Source of the DNA: Treponema sp. UBA1240
GTDB taxonomy: Bacteria; Spirochaetota; Spirochaetia; Treponematales; Treponemataceae
DNA: 8,022 nt
Direction: 5' to 3'
NCBI GenBank assembly: GCA_002308875.1
Contig: DBWK01000006.1
Location: 7,158-15,179 of the forward strand
Position numbers and translations under genes: made by a program. The notes under the pieces were generated by a model. The model was not told where the DNA came from. It worked only from the letters and a program-made list of their open reading frames with translations, and searched no databases. Below, piece by piece: positions 6,198-8,022 of the stretch (positions are counted from its first letter, which is position 1; each line of letters starts with the position of its first letter).

Positions 6198-7418
6198 TTA
6201 TTCTTCCTTATCGCCGAATTTATTTTCTATTCTATTTCTATTAATATTAAATTCGGTCAAGTGCGTTAAAAACCTCACAACAGAAGCTTTTTCTATATCC
6301 TGAGGGACTGTTTGTCCCGTGGTTATAAGTGAAACCGGTTTTTGTTTTTCGGAAAGCACGCTGATTAGGTTTCCGACTCGTGTAGTTTCGTCAAATTTTG
6401 TAACAATAACTGATTTGTAGCCGAATGGTTCAAATTTTTGGATTATTTCCTTCATATCGCTGGTTTTTGTGGAAGCCGCAATTGCCAGACAGAACTCCGT
6501 CTTTGAGCCTTCCAGTTCCAAAACACGCTGTATTTCCGCCATCTTTTCGATGTCGCGCGGATTACATCCGATTGTATCAACGAGAATCAGATCAACACCG
6601 TCACTTTGGAACAAATCTATGTTTTTCTTTAAATCCAGGTTCGTAACCGCCGTACGTACGGAAATATCCATATAATTACCGTATGTTTCAAGTTGTTCTT
6701 TTGCAGCAACTCTAAAGTTATCAATAGTTACCATTCCGATATTAAACGTTCGCCCGTTATTGAATTTTGGTTCCCAAAGGTAGCTTGCGGCTAGTTTGGC
6801 TATAGTGGTCGTTTTTCCTACGCCGGTAGGACCTACAAGTACAATAATTTGAGGACGTTTTATTATTTCCAGCGGATAAATGCTTATGCTTTCGCCAATC
6901 CAGTCTACTATCTGGGCTTGAATCAAATCAAAATTGTCCAAATCTTCAAGAGAAAAGTCCTTGCGAAGTCTGTCCGTCATCTTTTTTATATATGCGGGAG
7001 AAAACTCGTTTTCCGTAAGAATCTGTTCAATACGTGTTATATTTTCATGCTCAGCCGGTACTGCCGCACTAAGTTTTGCCTGATGATCTGCAAGCATTTC
7101 CTTGATTTCATCAAGGGTTTTAAGCATTGTTTTGGTAGGCGCATCGATGCGATTTCCGGTTTTTTCAAGAATACGGGCTTTTGATTCTTCAAAGGATTCC
7201 TGAACTGTAAAAGGAGAATACGGCTGCTTATTGACTATAAAACCGATTTCAACGCCGTCGCGAGGGAAAAGACCGAGAAAACCATTTGAAATAGTAACGG
7301 TGGAACGGCTTGTCTGCGTCCAGCCGATTCCTTTTTTTCCGTAGCGTTCTTCTATTTTTTTTACGCACTCAGCTTCAGTTGAAGCTCTTTCCCTAAAAGT
7401 TTCAACAGGGTTATTCAA
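6198..7418 (-). CDS. flhF: FlhF, SRP-type GTPase for flagellar placement
   Basis: A 406-residue protein of normal family length. An N-terminal basic/B domain (about 1-110) is followed by the N helical bundle (about 120-185) and the SRP-type G domain. Motifs: P-loop GPTGVGKTTT (196-205); TIDNFRVAAKEQLETYG (231-247), the SRP-specific G2/insertion segment; G3 DTIG (281-284); G4 TKFDE (340-344); and G5-like TTGQTVPQDI (366-375). It forms a GTP-dependent dimer that recruits early flagellar parts to the correct membrane site and is switched off by FlhG. The start is TTG at 7418, supported by GGGAGAGG 6 nt upstream; no internal ATG occurs before residue 98, which would remove most of the first domain. 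It overlaps the flhA end by 8 bp, and flhG starts 1 bp after its stop. G3 differs from DTAGR of Ffh/FtsY and is closer to the DTxGMxxRD of gamma-proteobacterial FlhF (from memory). Confidence 0.97.
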   Translation of the reverse strand: MNNPVETFRERASTEAECVKKIEERYGKKGIGWTQTSRSTVTISNGFLGLFPRDGVEIGFIVNKQPYSPFTVQESFEESKARILEKTGNRIDAPTKTMLKTLDEIKEMLADHQAKLSAAVPAEHENITRIEQILTENEFSPAYIKKMTDRLRKDFSLEDLDNFDLIQAQIVDWIGESISIYPLEIIKRPQIIVLVGPTGVGKTTTIAKLAASYLWEPKFNNGRTFNIGMVTIDNFRVAAKEQLETYGNYMDISVRTAVTNLDLKKNIDLFQSDGVDLILVDTIGCNPRDIEKMAEIQRVLELEGSKTEFCLAIAASTKTSDMKEIIQKFEPFGYKSVIVTKFDETTRVGNLISVLSEKQKPVSLITTGQTVPQDIEKASVVRFLTHLTEFNINRNRIENKFGDKEE

Positions 7419-8022
7419 CTTTTACCTCTCCCAATGATTCCAAATAAATATCACTTGCAATTTCCGGTACGGAAAGAACAACTATACCGGGCATTTCACG
7501 TTCTGTGCTTGATTTTACCAGATAACGCGCTTCTTCCGGACACAGAATTATAGGTATATAGCCTTTTTCCTGAACGGCGGCTATGGAAGCACTCAGCGCG
7601 CTTATCCAAGCACGGTGCAGAACAGGGTCAAGAGCAGCAACAGGACCGTTTACCGTATCAACCTTGCTGTCAACCAGTTTTTGCAAAAACGCCGGATCTA
7701 CCGTAAGGGCGTGAATCTTTCTGTTTTCATCCGCATACTGCAGACAAATCTGTCTGCCAAGCGCCTGACGGACTTTTTCCACAAGAATGTCGGTGCGCTT
7801 TGTTACACCGCCAAAATCAGCCATAGTTTCGAGAATTGTAACCATGTTTCTAACGGAAACCTGCTCACGAAGCAAGCCCTGCATAACTTTTTGTATTTCG
7901 CCAAGAGAGAAAATCTTTGTAGCTTCTTCAACCGCAGCAGGATACTGTTTTTTAAGTTCATCCATAATATTCTGAACTTCCTGCCGTCCGATTATTTCAG
8001 CAGCATGCGACTTTATGATTTC
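7411..8022 (-). CDS. flhA: FlhA, flagellar export-gate protein, C-terminal part (5' end outside window)
   Basis: The frame is open from the right edge and ends at TAA 7411-7413, giving 203 residues. Full FlhA is about 700 residues with eight N-terminal membrane segments; only the end of the cytoplasmic FHIPEP domain is here. Conserved stretches are EIIGRQEVQNIMDEL (residues 9-23), LREQVSVRNMVTILETMAD (51-69) and LVEKVRQALGRQI (80-92). This domain forms the nonameric ring that receives chaperone-substrate complexes and selects export substrates in the flagellar type III system. The ATG at 7965 is an internal codon, since conserved FlhA sequence continues upstream of it to the window edge. The gene leads directly into flhF. 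The type III injectisome homologue is unlikely, given the flhF-flhG neighbours. Confidence 0.97.
   Translation of the reverse strand, partial: EIIKSHAAEIIGRQEVQNIMDELKKQYPAAVEEATKIFSLGEIQKVMQGLLREQVSVRNMVTILETMADFGGVTKRTDILVEKVRQALGRQICLQYADENRKIHALTVDPAFLQKLVDSKVDTVNGPVAALDPVLHRAWISALSASIAAVQEKGYIPIILCPEEARYLVKSSTEREMPGIVVLSVPEIASDIYLESLGEVKVE
7425..7432 (-). promoter_or_regulatory. Ribosome binding site supporting the TTG start of flhF
   Basis: GGGAGAGG on the minus strand lies 6 nt before TTG 7418, inside the final codons of flhA. It decides the start, because no ATG or GTG with a comparable site lies nearby and the N-terminal residues that follow fit FlhF. The placement means that flhF initiation is probably coupled to flhA termination. 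Confidence 0.7.

Noticed and set aside
7963..7965. ATG 7965 as the start of a separate 184-residue gene
   Set aside because: The frame is open to the window edge, and the residues before this ATG (EIIKSHAAEIIGRQEVQNI) are typical conserved FlhA sequence, so it is an internal methionine.
1..8022. CRISPR array, transposon, prophage or attachment site
   Set aside because: No repeated direct-repeat/spacer pattern, transposase, integrase or inverted-repeat ends were seen. The two tRNAs show no duplicated 3' end next to them in this window.

Overview
The window looks like part of a spirochaete chromosome, most likely a Treponema-like organism. The inference rests on the flagellar gene order (flhA-flhF-flhG-membrane protein-fliA/whiG-type sigma factor-fapA), the protein sequences and the moderate-to-low G+C. 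The same order, with a FapA gene and a SwrB-like gene after the sigma gene, also occurs in Firmicutes fla/che operons, so the assignment to spirochaetes is probable, not proven.

Region 7411-8022 (minus) is the 3' end of flhA. It runs straight into flhF (6198-7418, TTG start, 8-bp overlap) and flhG (5339-6196, 1-bp gap). After a 61-bp gap comes an unrecognised two-TM protein with a long acidic tail (4585-5277). It is followed by the flagellar sigma factor (3785-4573), a FapA/DUF342 protein with an N-terminal Jag_N-like domain (1799-3775), a small low-complexity protein that overlaps fapA by 20 bp (1483-1818), and a TM/coiled-coil/HTH-like protein (871-1479) whose layout and position resemble SwrB. 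All eight genes lie on the minus strand with gaps of 61 bp or less, so they are probably the 3' part of one long flagellar operon whose promoter lies outside the window.

Region 595-870 holds two minus-strand tRNA genes. tRNA-Asn(GTT) has its own good sigma-70 type promoter and is followed by a clear intrinsic terminator, and tRNA-Arg(CCT) lies just beyond that. The left edge (1-594, plus strand) is the C-terminal part of an FGGY-family carbohydrate kinase, unrelated to motility and convergent with the tRNAs.

The genes fit together as follows. FlhA is the export-gate protein. FlhF and FlhG are the GTPase/ATPase pair that sets flagellar position and number; this FlhG keeps the DQAxxLR motif that activates FlhF in Bacillus. 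The sigma factor directs late flagellar genes. FapA and the three poorly known proteins are likely accessory assembly factors. The least described parts are the two-TM protein between flhG and the sigma gene, the small protein after fapA, and the SwrB-like protein.
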